The position numbers and the translations under genes were made by a program. A stretch of 46,162 nucleotides of DNA from Lachnospiraceae bacterium Zagget2 (GTDB lineage: Bacteria; Bacillota; Clostridia; Lachnospirales; Lachnospiraceae): contig MSHD01000024.1 of the NCBI GenBank assembly GCA_001941045.1, positions 34,668-80,829 of the forward strand, read 5' to 3'. Of the stretch, positions 44,908 through 46,162 are shown piece by piece (position 1 is the stretch's first letter; each line of letters opens with the position of its first letter). The notes under the pieces were generated by a model that was not told where the DNA came from, searched no databases, and was given only the letters and a program-made list of their open reading frames with translations.

Positions 44908-46162
44908 ATGACTCGTGAAAAACTGGAATCAATGCTGCGTGAGGGCGAAGGCTTCACGGTAGAATTTAAGGAATGTACAAACAGTCTGAGCAACAGCGTG
45001 TTTGAGACAGTCTGCTCATTTTCCAATCGTTATGGCGGCTATATACTGCTGGGCGTTAAGGAAATTGACGGTCAGGGCGTTGTTACTGGCGTCAATCCCA
45101 GATGCGTGGCCGGTATGAAGAAGAATTTTGTAAACATGCTGAATAACGCGCAAAAGATACACCCTTCCCTTTATCTGAATCTGGAAGAAATGGAGTATGA
45201 TGGGAAAGTCGTTCTTTGGGTATATGTGCCGGTCAGCTCACAGATAGAATTCTGTGACCGGAAGATCTTTGATCGTAATGAGGATGCAGATCAGGATGTT
45301 TCCACGTCCGCGGATCTGGTTGCCAATATTTCCAGTCGGAAATCTTCAACCTATATTGAGCGAAAGACCTTCCCTTATGCGGATATGGATGATTTGTGCG
45401 TGGATCTGATCGGGAAGGCGAGGCAGATGGCGGTCAATCGGGATAAGAATCATCCATGGAAGGATATGGACGATGCAGATTTGTTAAAAAGTGCCGGTTT
45501 GTATGAAAAAAATCGAGTGACCGGAGAAAAGGGATTTAATATGGCCTGTATTCTGCTCTTCGGAAAACCGGAGGTGATCCAATCCTGTGTGCCTGGTTAT
45601 AAGACGGATGCCATATATCGCGTGAAGAATATGGATCGCTACGATGACAGGCTGATCGTAGAAAACAATCTGATTGAAAGCTATGACATTTTGATGCAGT
45701 TTATTTCCAAGCATACGGATGACAAATTTTTCCTGGTTGATAATGTCAATATGAGTGTGAGAAGCGCAATCGCAAGGGAGGTTGTTAGCAATCTCTTGGT
45801 GCACCGCGATTTTGGCAGCGCTTTTCCGGCTAAGCTGATTATCGAGAAGGACAGGATATATACGGAAAACTGGAATCGGACACAGCGCATCGGAAGACTG
45901 GAACTGGAAGACTTCACGCCGTACCCGAAAAATCCGATTCTGGCCAAGTTTTTTGTCAATATAGGCTATGCTGATGGTTTAGGCTCGGGCGTCAGAAATC
46001 TGTACAGATTCACGAAAATATATTCCGGCGGAGAACCTGACCTGGAAGAAGGCGAGGTCTTCCGACTGACGATCCCCTTGACTGCAAGTGGACGGGTAGA
46101 TTCGGCGATCGAAGCGGAGGATTCGGCGATTGAGACTGAAAAAGTGCCAGTAACCACCGAAA
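44908..46162 (+). CDS. AlbA_2/Schlafen-type ATP-binding protein, 3' end outside the window
   Basis: 418 codons to the window edge, no stop reached. The N-terminus (VEFKECTNSLSNSVFETVCSF, then GGYILLGVKE) is an AlbA_2 domain (about 1-130). The C-terminal part (REVVSNLLVHRDF about residue 291, then NPILAKFF and YADGLGSGVRNL) is the HATPase_c_4-like domain common in RecG-like putative DNA-binding regulators. Such proteins are frequent in defence islands; their activity is not well known. ATG 44908 follows TGGAGG (44895-44900). The last visible codons contain a repeated heptapeptide DSAIExE. Confidence 0.85.
   Translation, partial: MTREKLESMLREGEGFTVEFKECTNSLSNSVFETVCSFSNRYGGYILLGVKEIDGQGVVTGVNPRCVAGMKKNFVNMLNNAQKIHPSLYLNLEEMEYDGKVVLWVYVPVSSQIEFCDRKIFDRNEDADQDVSTSADLVANISSRKSSTYIERKTFPYADMDDLCVDLIGKARQMAVNRDKNHPWKDMDDADLLKSAGLYEKNRVTGEKGFNMACILLFGKPEVIQSCVPGYKTDAIYRVKNMDRYDDRLIVENNLIESYDILMQFISKHTDDKFFLVDNVNMSVRSAIAREVVSNLLVHRDFGSAFPAKLIIEKDRIYTENWNRTQRIGRLELEDFTPYPKNPILAKFFVNIGYADGLGSGVRNLYRFTKIYSGGEPDLEEGEVFRLTIPLTASGRVDSAIEAEDSAIETEKVPVTTE

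Noticed and set aside
1-46162. CRISPR array, tRNA or rRNA genes
   Set aside because: No regularly spaced repeats, no cloverleaf with a CCA-adjacent acceptor stem, and no rRNA-like stretch were seen.

Overview
The window looks like the chromosome of a spore-forming, Gram-positive member of the Clostridia, most likely Lachnospiraceae or a close relative. The reasons are a complete spoIIIA sporulation operon, strong AGGAGG-type ribosome binding sites with frequent GTG starts, the zinc-binding (C+) forms of S14 and L36, a zinc-type adenylate kinase, and the Firmicutes gene order of the S10-spc-alpha ribosomal cluster. The genus call is inference; no search was run.

Layout. 1-513: the 3' end of a zinc-dependent sugar-phosphate dehydrogenase, closed by a terminator. 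573-5167: spoIIIAA-AH (the mother-cell feeding-tube apparatus) behind a sigma-E-like promoter. 5262-10382: a membrane pyrophosphatase, a MocR-type regulator, the tRNA t6A dehydratase TcdA and an rRNA-type methyltransferase. 10411-26746: one long ribosomal protein cluster, rpsJ to rplQ, with secY, adk, map, a KOW protein, infA and rpoA. It has a terminator-overlapping promoter and a 235-nt leader in front, a second promoter with a 5'-terminal hairpin before rpmJ, and a structured 237-bp gap before rpsM. 26775-29177: an aminotransferase, a small membrane protein and a small hydrolase.

From 29264 the character changes to accessory DNA. Two tandem minus-strand copies of an Rpn-type PD-(D/E)XK nuclease gene come first. 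One is intact. The other has lost its nuclease core through an in-frame 522-bp deletion between 6-bp repeats. A plus-strand operon of about 13 kb follows from a good promoter at 31518: a UPF0158 protein, an SF2 (SNF2-like) helicase with a PLD-like N-terminus, a DUF4391 protein, a type III-like Mod methyltransferase, a type III-like Res helicase-nuclease, and a UPF1-like SF1 helicase with a degenerate PLD-like tail plus a zinc-ribbon segment now out of frame. After a small ORF, an AlbA_2/Schlafen-type ATP-binding protein runs off the window end.

The most interesting part is this expanded type III restriction-modification island. The mod gene carries a G8 tract at codons 34-36 in which both alternative frames stop at once, and its specificity region is clearly richer in A+T than its flanks. 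The terminal helicase has a G6 tract exactly where its zinc ribbon drops out of frame. Together these suggest a phase-variable, modular anti-phage or epigenetic system with three helicases. I could not match it to a named system with confidence.
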